Below are positions 10,906 to 21,319 of a DNA stretch of 64,000 bases, one piece after another. Each line of letters starts with the position of its first letter. The stretch's first letter is position 1. The notes beneath the pieces are model-generated. The model did no database searches, had not been told where the DNA came from, and was given only the letters and a program-made list of their open reading frames with translations. The DNA is from Darksidea phi (taxonomy: Eukaryota > Ascomycota > Dothideomycetes > Pleosporales > Lentitheciaceae): the NCBI GenBank assembly GCA_030770425.1, contig JASJFT010000145.1, positions 1 to 64,000 on the forward strand, read 5' to 3'. Made by a program: the position numbers and the translations under genes.

Positions 10906-12463
10906 CGGGCGGGGGGGCGCCGGGGGGGCGGGGGGGGGGGGGGGCGCCACCGGCTCGTGCGGNNNNNNNNNNCCCATTTGGTTTTTGGAAACCTTTCATT
11001 GGTTGTATTACAACCCCTCCCAAAAGTTTAAAATGTAAAGTTTTGAATTGTATGCCCCCCCCCCTCCCCCCCCCCGAAAAAAAAAAAACTACTGATCCGC
11101 CCGAACCCAACATACCTCGATTACGTGTCGACAGTTCCCTTCCATTATGCACAAGTGCAGCTCATCCCATGCAGATGTTTTCATGCACAGCACCGCATAC
11201 AAAACTGCCTACCTCGCTCCTCTCCCTCAGTCCGTTTTCGGCTAGAGAGGTCCGCACATGGAGGGAATATGTTGACATAAAAACTGTACCATGAATTACT
11301 TTATATCCGTCTACCAGAGCCATTATTCTCACTTTTGAAGCCGTGTACGAGCCGTCTTCCATCGGGTAGAGTATGTGCGCATCACGAGTTAACACTATAT
11401 CCCATTAATGCTGTAAGATAAGCCATACCGCCGTGGTCCTTAGCCCTCTTTGTGATCTTCTATGCACAGAGTTGATTTTACGGCAAGGAATTATCCATCG
11501 TTTCCAAGGATCCGGGCATTAACGGTACCAGACGGCACCATTCCGCCACATCCCTTGTCATAAGCAGAAATCTAGCCATCTACAGGCCTTAAGATCCCCC
11601 TTCTTGGGTCGGGGTAAAAACTCCTTGCACTGTTCATGTCCCCCCAACGCTTCTCACGCCTATTTGAATCAACGCTTAACCCGGAACTCTCTTCATCTAG
11701 AAGCCCCGCCCGTCATGCTCTTGGTCCAGGCGAAAGCAATACCAGAAGACACCTACAGCCCACCCTCCCTCGCAATTCGGTCGGAAACCCCCGGTACCTT
11801 CACCTTTGTGCATCCTAGAGCTCTGATCGACCTAGCGGACTTAGACCCCTACCAACCTTGACACCCTGCGCTGTGCCCCTGATATTGATGAAGACGCTGT
11901 CCGTTGACGCCATCACTTCTCTTTACGCAATAGCCAACCAGGTCAATCTCGGGACATAGTACATCACATTGGATAGCAGAGCACACAGGGATGCTTTTCA
12001 AGTCATTAAATCTAGTTATACACAATGGCTAAGCCACCCATCCCTCACCTGGCTATGTTGACCCAAGGGGAGGCCATTTCAGGCCTACAACCCAAGGATC
12101 TCAAGCCGCGATGAGGGGCGGGAACGGCGTCAAAGCCCCGAGAAGAAGAGAAACCCCTATCCTACACATCCATAGACAAAACCACAAGGCCATTCGTCCA
12201 TCGTGCAAGCAACGCAAGAGTCGTAATAGATGGCCGCGGCCGTGGAGAGAAAAGTAAATCGGAACGCGTGGGTCAGCCTAGAGGCGATGATCGTGCTCAA
12301 AGAGACAATCGTGACCATAATGTAAAAATCAAACCGGAACGCCATATGTCAGCCCGCTGGCGACATTGTTGCTTGTAATAACCGTCATGCCGCCGCCGTC
12401 GCTAACGAGGGGTATCTTGGATGCTTTTCCAACCATAACGCCATAGTGTATACAAAAAAGGAA
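8499..12463. other. Gene-poor 4 kb stretch with assembly gap
   Basis: This is the longest stretch without a supported gene. From about 9.6 kb to 11.5 kb it is visibly AT-rich. A 134-codon ATG frame at 9295-9699 ends in a hydrophobic segment but matches nothing I know. The frame running through 10578-11294 crosses the poly-G tract and N run and is not real. The assembly gap at 10963-10972 is described separately. No transposon termini or coding remnants were seen. Confidence 0.5.
10775..11054. other. Assembly gap with duplicated flanks around poly-G
   Basis: A 50-base G run (10856-10905) leads through G/C-only sequence to ten Ns (10963-10972). The 82 bases before the G run (10775-10856) align without any gap to the 82 bases after the Ns (10973-11054) at 60 of 82 positions. 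At many of the mismatches the right copy repeats a neighbouring base, as in a dephased sequencing read. The right copy then runs into C and A homopolymers. This is best read as one locus assembled twice. Confidence 0.8.
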
Positions 12464-14698
12464 TTACTCGCTGTCCTCATCAACATCGGAGAAAGACACG
12501 ATTGGATCGTCCCAATTACAGTTCGCCAAGTAGGCCTGGCCTGCATCCGAGTGGATGAAGTTGTCGAGGGTTTCGAGGTGCTCCGGAGGAATATCGAGGG
12601 GCTCGGCATCGGGGATTGGGGGGATGCCATGCATCGTCTCGGTAGCTTGGTCACTAGTGTGCATAGGTGAAGCCGCGATACTTGACTGCATCATCGACTC
12701 ATTGCCAGCATCAGACCTAAGGCTTGGAGATGGGACGTGGACCTCGCGAAGGCGGCTCGGCTTGGCCGGGGTGTGCTTCGTGATCCTAGCACGCTGGAAT
12801 TCGATCGGGTCCAAGGCAGTAGCAGGGGCCGGGGAGCTCTCGCCGAGTGGAGTGGGCAACGAAGCATGAGCCGGAACAGGTGCCGGCGGGGGCTGCTGCG
12901 TCCAGAGAGGAGAGGTGCCCTCCTCGTCGACAGAGCCCTCATCCATGCTCTCATCTTCATCAGAATCGCCCTCCGGTACACAGAACGAGCCGCTGCCAGC
13001 GACATGGCCAGTTCGTCGGAGCTCACGCTTGAAATCAGCGCGCCTCTCAGCCGAAGACTGTTGGACTGGACTCTGCTCATCAAGCTCAATGAAAACGTTG
13101 CCATCTGTCTGGTGCGTAGGTGTGCTTTCAAACATGGGCGACGGGATACGTGAGGAGCGAGGCTGCAGATCATCCAGAGACGCGGAATTGCCCTTGGTGT
13201 TGAAGATGCCCGACGGCGAGCCGCTAGACATGGAGATGATGGTATCATTGAGGGGCGTGATGTCGTCCATGTCACTGTCGTGGGTAGCCTTGCGCTTTTT
13301 CGTGGGTGGCTCATTCTCCTCCAGCTCTTGCAGCACCATGTCCTGCAAAACGGCCCAAGCAGGTGCATCTTCACTGTCAGAGAGGTCGAAGATGTCATCG
13401 TCAAGACCGTAGCTGCCCGACTTCCATGGCTTGGTTCCTTGAATGTGCTTGAGGTCGCCGACTTTGACTCCGTTCTCGAGCCGTTTGCGCTTGTCGCCCA
13501 AGATGGCAGACCCCTTGGGAAGCTTTGCAAGGACCTCTTGGGCCCAGGCCTCGGCCTTCTCTTGCTCGGCGGGATCTCGAACGCTGTTTGCAATGGTCTT
13601 GGCCATAGCCCTTCTATGGTTTTTGGTCCGCTTCGTCTTTGACTTGATGCGGCGCTCGCCCACCGGAGTGGGAGTAGGTGTGAGAGCAAGCGTAAGCTCG
13701 TTGACGGTCGGAGAGGATGTCGGAGAGGTGATTTGGTTCGTGGTGGCCTGTTGCTGGGGAGGTGCGGGGGAGGGTGTAGCACGGGAGGAGGAGAACGGAG
13801 ACCTGAAAACAGAGAGCATCTTACCGAACAAGCTCTGTTGCTGGGGCGTCTCTACTGGTGATGTAGTATGGTCGACGACCTCGGGAGATCTGGGTGAAGC
13901 CTTCGTACGATCTACCGTGGGCTGCGCACGCCGTGTTGGCTTCGCATTGTTCTCTATCCTTTCAAGGAGCGCCAGAGCCCGCTCAGACCCTTCGAGCGTG
14001 GGAGGGAGCGGCTCATCGAATTGGGGCTCTTCGAATCGGGGCTCTTGGTCGATAGGCGAATCGGGGAGTGGACGGTTCGAAACACCCTCAGCGGGCTGTG
14101 AACCTAAAAGAGCTTGGTCAATCTCAACCTCAGCGGTCGTAGATATAAACTCGTAGCAGCGTTTGAGCTCCTCTTCAAGCTCGGCAACGCGAGCCTCAAG
14201 GGGTTCAAGCTTGGCATTGCGCGCTTGGAGGGGCTCAAGCTCAGCAACGCGGGCTTGAAGGGGCTCAAGCTCAAGAACGCGCGCCTGAAGGCGGCGAACC
14301 TCGGCGCGGAGCTCCTCAGCCTCGGGGGGTGAAAGAAATAAACGGGCTTCTTGCTCACGGATCTGAAAGAAGATGCCAGCGCCTGGATCAGACTCGGGAC
14401 TGCCATCCTCAGCTTCCATAATCCCATCCTCCACTTGTACAGGCACCGGCGTGGTAGGCCTGGCCCTCTTTCGCTTCGGCTTTGGCGGGGACTTGAGGAC
14501 TTGCAGGGGCGAGACAGCGTCTTTCGCAGAGCGTGTTCGGCGCTTTGCGACGGCACCTGCGACCTGGCTTGGGGCCTTTCGGCGGGGAGCGCGTTGTGAC
14601 TTGAGCACTGGCACTGGCGAATTGGGCAGCTCTTGGCCAGACTGCGGCTGAACAGGCTGCTCGCTCGCTGCAGCGGCGGCGCGGCGAGTGCTCACCAT
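12464..14698 (-). CDS. Coiled-coil nuclear-type orphan protein, 744 aa
   Basis: Uninterrupted 744-codon frame from the ATG at 14698. I do not recognise the family. The N-terminus is basic and proline/serine-rich, with NLS-like clusters (APRRKAP, KRRTRSA, KPKRKRARP). Residues about 135-180 form a coiled coil built from a degenerate decapeptide (LEPLQARVAE). After a disordered region there are two segments that look structured: one around SLFGKMLSVFRSPF, and one around WAQEVLAKLPKGSAILGDKR followed by KPWKSGSYGL and an acidic stretch. The C-terminus is acidic (SFSDVDEDSE). The composition suggests a nuclear or chromatin-associated scaffold, but that is inference. It is head-to-head with vma6, with 402 bp between the start codons. 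Confidence 0.75.
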   Translation of the reverse strand: MVSTRRAAAAASEQPVQPQSGQELPNSPVPVLKSQRAPRRKAPSQVAGAVAKRRTRSAKDAVSPLQVLKSPPKPKRKRARPTTPVPVQVEDGIMEAEDGSPESDPGAGIFFQIREQEARLFLSPPEAEELRAEVRRLQARVLELEPLQARVAELEPLQARNAKLEPLEARVAELEEELKRCYEFISTTAEVEIDQALLGSQPAEGVSNRPLPDSPIDQEPRFEEPQFDEPLPPTLEGSERALALLERIENNAKPTRRAQPTVDRTKASPRSPEVVDHTTSPVETPQQQSLFGKMLSVFRSPFSSSRATPSPAPPQQQATTNQITSPTSSPTVNELTLALTPTPTPVGERRIKSKTKRTKNHRRAMAKTIANSVRDPAEQEKAEAWAQEVLAKLPKGSAILGDKRKRLENGVKVGDLKHIQGTKPWKSGSYGLDDDIFDLSDSEDAPAWAVLQDMVLQELEENEPPTKKRKATHDSDMDDITPLNDTIISMSSGSPSGIFNTKGNSASLDDLQPRSSRIPSPMFESTPTHQTDGNVFIELDEQSPVQQSSAERRADFKRELRRTGHVAGSGSFCVPEGDSDEDESMDEGSVDEEGTSPLWTQQPPPAPVPAHASLPTPLGESSPAPATALDPIEFQRARITKHTPAKPSRLREVHVPSPSLRSDAGNESMMQSSIAASPMHTSDQATETMHGIPPIPDAEPLDIPPEHLETLDNFIHSDAGQAYLANCNWDDPIVSFSDVDEDSE
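14170..14290 (-). repeat. Degenerate ~30-bp repeat encoding LEPLQARVAE units
   Basis: About four tandem copies of a ten-residue unit (LEPLQARVAE, LEPLQARNAK, LEPLEARVAE and a diverged first copy) lie inside the 744-aa protein. The ten-residue period differs from the seven-residue heptad, so it would form an imperfect coiled coil. Confidence 0.7.
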
Positions 14699-15100
14699 CG
14701 TGACGCTGCAGGCGTATCAGTATATTCAGTTGATGCGACGCAATCGGGGAAGGCACTCACTGAGCAGGCGAGGGACTGTGGTCAGTGGCGAGATGGAATC
14801 GAAATGCACGTGTGCTGCGCTGCTGGATGGTGCCTGCCGCGGTGCGTGCGAAGTTGTTGTGGACAAGAGTCAGGAAGTCGCGTTGAGGTCAGGAAAAGTA
14901 TCGAGGGAAGGCGCCAAGCCATAAATCATCGTAACCTTAGGTAACCCAAAGCAGCCTCCATGACAACGCATGGCCTGTGCAGTCACAGCCACAGCTCCGA
15001 CGCTTAGTCACCAGGTGTGGCTGTTGCGACTGCGTAACTTGACGCAGCGCGGACATGGGCTCGAGCTACACGCCGAAGGAACCAATATCATCACCAAATC
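14699..15100. promoter_or_regulatory. Divergent promoter region, 744-aa gene / vma6
   Basis: These 402 bp lie between two diverging start codons and should contain both core promoters. A CACGTG hexamer sits at 14807-14812, but hexamers of this kind occur by chance in a window this size. No clear TATA box stands out. Confidence 0.5.
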
Positions 15101-16352
15101 ATGGAGGGTCTCTTCTACAACGTCAAGTATGGGTACGAACTGTCTTGTGTCTCCTCTGGTCTCTCTATCTGACGCTCCTGCAGCTACATTGAGGGCATAG
15201 TGCGTGGCTACCGCAATGCCCTGCTCACCAGCCAGAACTACAGCAACCTTACCCAATGCGAAACTATCGACGGTACGCGTCTACCGCGCTTTTCCAGCTC
15301 TTCTGCTTACTTGTATCCGCAGATGTCAAGCTGCAGCTCTCCCCCGCCTACGGCGACTTCCTTGCCTCTCTGCCGCCTAACCCTTCCACGTCTGCCCTCG
15401 CCAACAAGACCACCGAGAAGCTCGTCGCCGAGTTCCGCTACGTCCAGGCCAACGCCACCGGCTCCCTCTCCAAGTTCATGGAATACCTAACCTACGGCTA
15501 TATGATTGACAACGTCGCACTGCTGATTACGGGCACCCTGCACGAGCGAGATACTCGCGAGCTTTTGGAGCGCTGCCACCCGCTTGGCTGGTTCGAGACT
15601 ATGCCCGTGCTGTGTGTAGCGACGAACATTGAGGAATTGTTCAACTCCGTTCTGATCGAGACACCGCTTGCGCCCTATTTCAAAGGTTCCCTAAGCCACC
15701 AGGATCTGGACGAGCTGAACATTGAGATCATCCGCAACACTCTCTACAAGAACTACCTCGAGGATTTCTACAACTGGGTCAACACAACGGCCGAAATAGC
15801 CGGAACACCGACTGCGGAGGTGATGACCGAGGTGCTGGAGTTTGAGGCGGACCGGAGGAGCATCAACATCACGCTCAACTCGTTTGGCACGGAGCTTTCA
15901 AAAGCGGATCGAAAGAAGCTTTACCCCAACTTCGGCCGGCTACATCCAGAAGGTACGCTCATGCTCTCCAGGGCAGACGATATCGAAGGTGTTCGCATCG
16001 CCGTGGAGAGCGTCGCCGATTACAAGACCTTCTTCGACCAGACAGGACTTAGCGGGGGCGGTGGTGGCGGTCTAGGCAACATGGCGGGTGGTGTGGGAGG
16101 AGAGTCGCGTAGCCTCGAAGACCTATTTTACCAAAAGGAGATGGAGATTTCGAAACTGGCATTCACACGGCAGTTCACGCACGCTGTGGTCTATGCCTGG
16201 GTAAAGCTACGGGAACAGGTACGTCTGCATTTTCACGTACATTGCAGCCGACTAACATATTGCAAAAGGAAATCCGCAACATTACCTGGATAGCCGAGTG
16301 CATTGCGCAGAACCAGAAAGAGCGGATCGGGAACTACATCAGCGTGTTCTAG
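15101..16352 (+). CDS. vma6: V-type ATPase V0 subunit d
   Basis: Four exons (15101-15132, 15184-15272, 15323-16218, 16269-16352) give 366 residues, the normal length for Vma6. This peripheral subunit sits on the V0 rotor ring and couples it to the V1 central stalk of the vacuolar proton pump. The start MEGLFYNV and the segment GYIEGIVRGYRNALLTSQNY match the family signature and fix the first two introns. The acidic/aromatic C-terminus EIRNITWIAECIAQNQKERI is also typical. One oddity is a glycine-rich loop near the last quarter (GLSGGGGGGLGNMAGGVGG), longer than I expect. The introns are 50-51 bp. The assignment is secure. Confidence 0.97.
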
Positions 16353-17401
16353 GCCTAGACAGATGTACTCATATGTGTATTCTCATGCATGGCGTGTCTC
16401 TGGCGTAGACGGTTGGTTTGTATATGAATAATCTACTCTTTCTGTGTTCCTTCCATAAGACGGACATGCCGCTGCCTGCAAACTTGTTACATGATGAGAT
16501 ACCAGGTCGCTATACGTGTTTCATTCGAATTGCCATTGGTCTGTTCCGATCAATTTGGTATCTCCAGGTCGAGACTTGGATCAGGTGCCAAAAGTATCTT
16601 TTCTTCCACACCTCGTCCCCTGAATGGCCATATCAACCGAGGTATGTCTGATATTCCTTCATCTATCAGCCACTCTCCTTCCTGACTTCGTTCATATCCT
16701 TTCTTATCACAGCTTCGTGATCTCGCAACAGACATCCCTTGCTTGCCATGTATATCAAGTCTTCCTCCTATATCATCTTTCTCCTAGAACTTCTTAGTGA
16801 TATTTTGATGTTCACATGAAAACTTCCTATACCTCTCTAGCTATGGCGCAGAGTTGATTCCAATTTGTTTCGTCTCGCACCTCGAACAGACGACGTTTCT
16901 TTCTACTTCTACTGTTCTCATTATATCCTAAGGCTCGCTCGGAAGTAGTGTACGCTGTGGTGATGTGGCCTCATAGGAAAGAAGATCAATCTTTCCTCCT
17001 CTCGCTCTCCAATTGCAAGCGTCTCTTTCTCTTAAGAGTTCGACGGATGGCCGGGTACATGGCTCTCCCTGTTCAATGCGGCTTCGCGAACATTCAGACC
17101 CCGCGAGCGCATCGGACAGAGGCTCACTTACCAATGTCCTATCTTGCCTAGCGCCCACTTCGTCACGTCACAGCTCTTTAGCCTCCTCGACGTGACGCGA
17201 CCGCGCACCTTCCCTCTCGACCGCGCCAAGCCTAGACTGACCTTAGCTGCCTCTCGCTGCCACTCACCACCTGGTAACACCACCTTACTGTGTTCTTTGG
17301 CTTACGGCCGCCGGTTCCTATCGACCTCGATAGGCTCAGCTCGAGGTAAGATCGCTCACGACAGTGCTACTGGCACTAGCTACTACCGTGAACCAGACAG
17401 G
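16353..17401. other. Intergenic, no gene seen
   Basis: About 1 kb between vma6 and the 505-aa orphan, pyrimidine-rich in the middle. The frame of the orphan's first exon stays open upstream to 17144 but has no ATG before 17402. No other signal was seen. Confidence 0.5.
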
Positions 17402-19357
17402 ATGGCGTCAATGAGAGGCGGTGATAGTAGCTTCGTGCCTCAAAACGCTTCCTGGCACGGTGCGGCTGACGAGCTTTACGACCCAAACGCCGACTTCTGT
17501 GGCACACCTCTGTCAGCCCCAGATCCGCACGAGCAGACAGAAGCGGGTGGAATCCATATGACTGCCAGTGACGGAGTCGCCGAACAGAATGGGTGCGTAT
17601 TTCCTGTACGCGTCGCGTTCGACAAGACAGCGTAGCTCCCAGCTAGAGATACCCCTCTAGATGGGCTGTGCTAACTCGATACCGCCAAATTCCAGGTTCA
17701 ACTTCAACAGCACGCAACCGCTGCCGTGGCGTGGGGAGCCTCGACCGGCGTCCGAGGAGCCTTTCCAGCTTCGCAGCTTTGCTGCCTGTCACGACCCAGA
17801 TCTACTGGCATACCTGAACTCGAGGAATGTCTCGGTCGGTTTCCTCGTCGAAATTGACCAGTTCTTGGATAGCCACCCTGAAATAGCCTCTTGCGCCCCG
17901 GGACTGTCAATGCTCCAGAACATGAACAGAATGGCCCCACTTGAAGCGTACCGGTATTTTATCAAGGGCTACACTCGTCCAGCGAGGTATAACGATGGAG
18001 TCATTGTCTCAAACGACTTCATGCTACCAGCGGGCTTTCGTCCTCCTTCTGTAAGGACGCGACGAGACCCTGAGCTCGACGAATTCTTTGATGGTTTCGA
18101 GTATCGATGGGACATACTGGACAGGATTGACCGCGAGGTCCTCATTGCCTGTGCTGAGATGAGTGCCGGCCGATTCGTCAAATCAAGCATGCGACGTCTC
18201 GTCTGTTACTCAACCTGGGGTAACCCCGTTGATGCGTACAGTACGTATTCTATCATATTTCGTAAAACAGTGCGGTGCTTCCTCTGCTAGAGCAGGTACA
18301 GACGTCATTTTAGACGAGTTCTACTGACTAAGTCCCTCATTAGAATGGTACGAGTACAGCGTTCAAGAGGAGTTTTTGCCACATCGCTACTTACCAGAGC
18401 ACGTGGTGCTGAACGAGATCCCGAAGCCCGCAAACTATACAAAACCAGTCCCTTCCGTTATAGATGTTTCTCGGAAGCATAGTCGTGTTCGAGCCCGCAT
18501 GGCGCGCGCCAACGATGCGGGAGTCGGTAAATTACACCCACATGCATCTCATTTTGGCGCGGTTTCTGAGCTTTACTAGATGTCCTCGACGTACTCGTTG
18601 TTGAGTATAGACTGGCTCTCGTTTACAAAGGCTACCGGCGGAGGGAAATCGACGATTTGTGCAGTTGGGCGAAGCATCTTCTGGACAATGAACGTCAATC
18701 GCCGAGGGGTGAGTGCGCTCAATTACATCGCCTATCCAAGTCCGACGGAGCAGCCAAGGTTATGGCTCGTCTGGTGAATCACCCGACATGATAGCATCTG
18801 CGAGGCCATCTCACTTAGAGGCTGTTCCATCGATATTGGAATCCAGGTGTTCTCACCTTACTTAGCATCTTTTAACCTGTTTGATAGGCGTCGATATTGT
18901 TGACATGCTAATGGATGATGCTGTTGGTCGACAATCTACAAGGCGCCCAGGGGTCCCCCACCAGGCATACCTACGCACGTACGCGGCTCCCGCAAGAACC
19001 TCAAGGGTCCATCCCAGTAGACCGGCACACGCTCAGCAGGTCCCCGACTTTCTGAGCTTACAAGTAGTTGAATTGAATGCGGCAAAGCGGAATATGGAGC
19101 GCTTGTACACAATGGAGGAGGACGCTATGGCATCGTGGACGCGCCCAGCACACGAAATCGCCGCACTGTCATCTCGTCGCGCGAGCGCCGAGAGACGTTA
19201 CCTGAACGCGGTCATTCGTTACCTCCGCGACTCAAAACAAATGTCCGGTTTTGCAGCTTCCGATCTACAGCGGAACTTTACACGTCAAAAGATGCATGGC
19301 ATGGGACCGGTGCACAGGGTCTTTCTTCTTGGCCTGTACCCACGGGAGCTTGCTTAA
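17402..19357 (+). CDS. Five-exon orphan protein, 505 aa
   Basis: Exons 17402-17592, 17696-18240, 18344-18526, 18580-18708 and 18888-19357 join in frame to 505 residues. The introns are 103, 103, 53 and 179 bp, with GTGCGT, GTACGT, GTAAAT and GTGAGT donors. CTAAC/CTGAC-type branch points are visible in the first two. No domain is recognised. The N-terminal ~65 residues are polar. Residues about 80-265 look globular, with many aromatics (FLVEIDQFLDSHPEI, MAPLEAYRYFIKGY, ELDEFFDGFEYRWDILD). The last exon has a helical segment (VVELNAAKRNMERLY, then RYLNAVIRYLRDSKQM). Four splice junctions that each preserve the frame at different phases argue strongly for a real gene. Function unknown; the exact exon ends are predictions. 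Confidence 0.7.
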
Positions 19358-20143
19358 GTTTGGGTTCCCGAAAGAAACTACTTGGTAAGGATGATTGTGG
19401 CATAGCATGTAGCTAGGAACCGCCCATGCCCTCACAATATGACAATCGATTATCCCCTTTACAATAGTCCTCATTTATTCGTGGCGTTGTACTTCCTGTT
19501 TGGAATCACTAATCCGGGAAGACAACACCCCGGCGATATTTACCAGTTCTGTGAAACGTGATCATGTTTTCTCCGAATATTACTGTCGAACGGATAGATA
19601 CTGAACGGTTGGAAAGGCCTTGAGGGCGATCAGGCTATATTTCCCCCTGTCTTCCGGTTCACTATTCCACCTTTATCCAGAAGATTCTAAGTATACCTAA
19701 GATCTTTGTGGCCTAGACTGGGTATCTGGCAATTTCCATCATCGGCCGTGTTGCAGGAACCTATACAGAAATTTCTACCTCCAACGAAGTCTTCTACAAA
19801 AATGGGATCGCCTTTAGCGGGTATTGTGTGTTACATGCTATCAAGACACGCAATGCGTAGGTCTCAACAGGTTTGTCAGTGTACATGAGAGAGGCTGGTG
19901 TACACAGATTAATGCTCTAGTGCTGTGCAAGCATGAGGTGAGTCGGCTTGAGAGCAGAGAATGGGATGGAAAGGTCAAGGGTGAGCAGATATTTGGTATT
20001 CTGCACTAGTTGTAGCAGTTGTCGAACTGCCTCAAGTAAGACGGTTGCGACTATTCCTTCACATCGCATTCGCTTGCGTCTTTCAGCCTCCGGGTTTCAC
20101 CAATTCCACTTCGCATATCGCTCTTGGTTGAAACATCCTTCTC
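19358..20143. other. Intergenic, no gene seen
   Basis: 785 bp between the convergent 3' ends of the 505-aa gene and hub1. It should contain both 3' UTRs. No repeat or RNA gene was noticed. Confidence 0.5.
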
Positions 20144-20890
20144 CTAGTCGCCCGTATTCAGCTCCAAATCAATCTGCACCCCATTGCTAATCTCGTAGTC
20201 CGCCAAAGTTAATTGATCATGGAACGGCCGCTGTCCCTGCCTCTTCAACATGATCTCGTGTACCGGGCGACCAATCTTAGCTGCCACCATTGCTTTGAAT
20301 AGTTTGACGGGGTCAGAGGCTAGACAGGGGATCTGCGCTTTCGTGCCTAGACGGTCGTTGACTGTGACCATGATCATGGGTTCGCCGGTGCCGGCTTGTG
20401 GGGCTGGTGCGGCAGCGGGTTTCTTTTCCTTCTCTTTATCTTTGCGGTCCTCGCGAGGGCGGCGCTCACGATCGCGGTCACCTCTTCGGTCTCGATTTCG
20501 GTCGTCGCGGCGGCGGTCTGAGCCTCGATCGCGATCTCGTCGGTCCCTGTCCCTATCTCTGTCGCGAGGGCGATCATCGTCTCGCCTCTCTCGTCTACCG
20601 TAGTCACGGTCTCGATCGTCCCTTGTACCATAGCCCCTCCCCCGGTCGTCGCGTCCTCTAGAGTTACCATATCCCTGGTCATCGTCCCTACGCCGGTCTC
20701 CGTCACGAGGCTCATCTCCCTCTCGGTCGTTCTTCTTCCATTTTAGACCAGAGAAGCTCTTCGGTTTGCGGGGTGGGGGACTTCTTTGCGGCGACCGTGA
20801 TCGATTGCGCGAGTCTTTATCGTTGCGGGTAGGCGACTTGGAACGTGAGCGGACTTGCGCCTGGTCGGCGTCTGGTGAGGGTGATGGCAT
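20144..20890 (-). CDS. hub1: Hub1/UBL5 ubiquitin-like protein with long RS/RD-rich N-terminus
   Basis: Single-exon 248-residue protein. The last ~75 residues (about 172-246) are a Hub1/UBL5 fold: MVTVNDRLGTKAQIPCLASD, then KIGRPVHEIMLKRQG, then LTLADYEISNG. Hub1 is a ubiquitin-like protein that is not processed to a diglycine. It binds spliceosomal partners such as Snu66 and Prp5 and tunes splice-site use. Canonical Hub1 is only about 73 residues and ends in a tyrosine pair. Here the fold is preceded by ~170 residues of serine/arginine and arginine/aspartate dipeptides (SRSKSP, RDRDRDRDRR, KDKEKEKK), like SR splicing factors, and ends DLELNTGD without the tyrosines. The extension keeps one frame from an ATG, so it is read as part of the protein. 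The Hub1 call is firm; the extended start is likely. Confidence 0.9.
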   Translation of the reverse strand: MPSPSPDADQAQVRSRSKSPTRNDKDSRNRSRSPQRSPPPRKPKSFSGLKWKKNDREGDEPRDGDRRRDDDQGYGNSRGRDDRGRGYGTRDDRDRDYGRRERRDDDRPRDRDRDRDRRDRDRGSDRRRDDRNRDRRGDRDRERRPREDRKDKEKEKKPAAAPAPQAGTGEPMIMVTVNDRLGTKAQIPCLASDPVKLFKAMVAAKIGRPVHEIMLKRQGQRPFHDQLTLADYEISNGVQIDLELNTGD

Positions 20891-21319
20891 TGTCTGCCGA
20901 TTCGGTGGTGGGTGATAGTAAATGTGTCTTATGTGGTGATTTTGCCTGCCGTGATGACAAGAGGGAATTCCTTTAGTGAAAGCCCCCGCAAGCTGTCGCG
21001 GTTTGGAAAACTAAGGGCCGATGTGTCAGGTGGAGAAGCGAGGATATAAAAGCCTAGCCTGAACGAGCGAACGGAAGAAACGTGAGGACTCACCCACTCT
21101 ATAGGTCCCAGTTTTCTGTGAAGAGCCGTTGTTGTTTTCGTGAAATAGCGAGTTGAAGAAGAGGGATATGGAGTGGCAGGCACAACGTCGAAAAGTTGGA
21201 GCTCGGACCCTCGCTTCTTCCCGGCAAGGCTGAAGCGCGTTACTGTTTCCCCACATCGAACTCTCCCAGAGCTCCCTTAAAGCACCACCGAAGCTCCAAG
21301 AAGCCTGCACGATGCCACG
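20891..21319. promoter_or_regulatory. Divergent promoter region hub1 / gpi15
   Basis: 429 bp between two diverging start codons, so both promoters must lie here. A short ATG (21312) sits out of frame just before the gpi15 start. No specific element is claimed. Confidence 0.45.

Noticed and set aside
10578..11294. Long frame with a poly-glycine tract
   Set aside because: Runs through the poly-G artefact and the N gap, and the flanks are duplicated assembly sequence.
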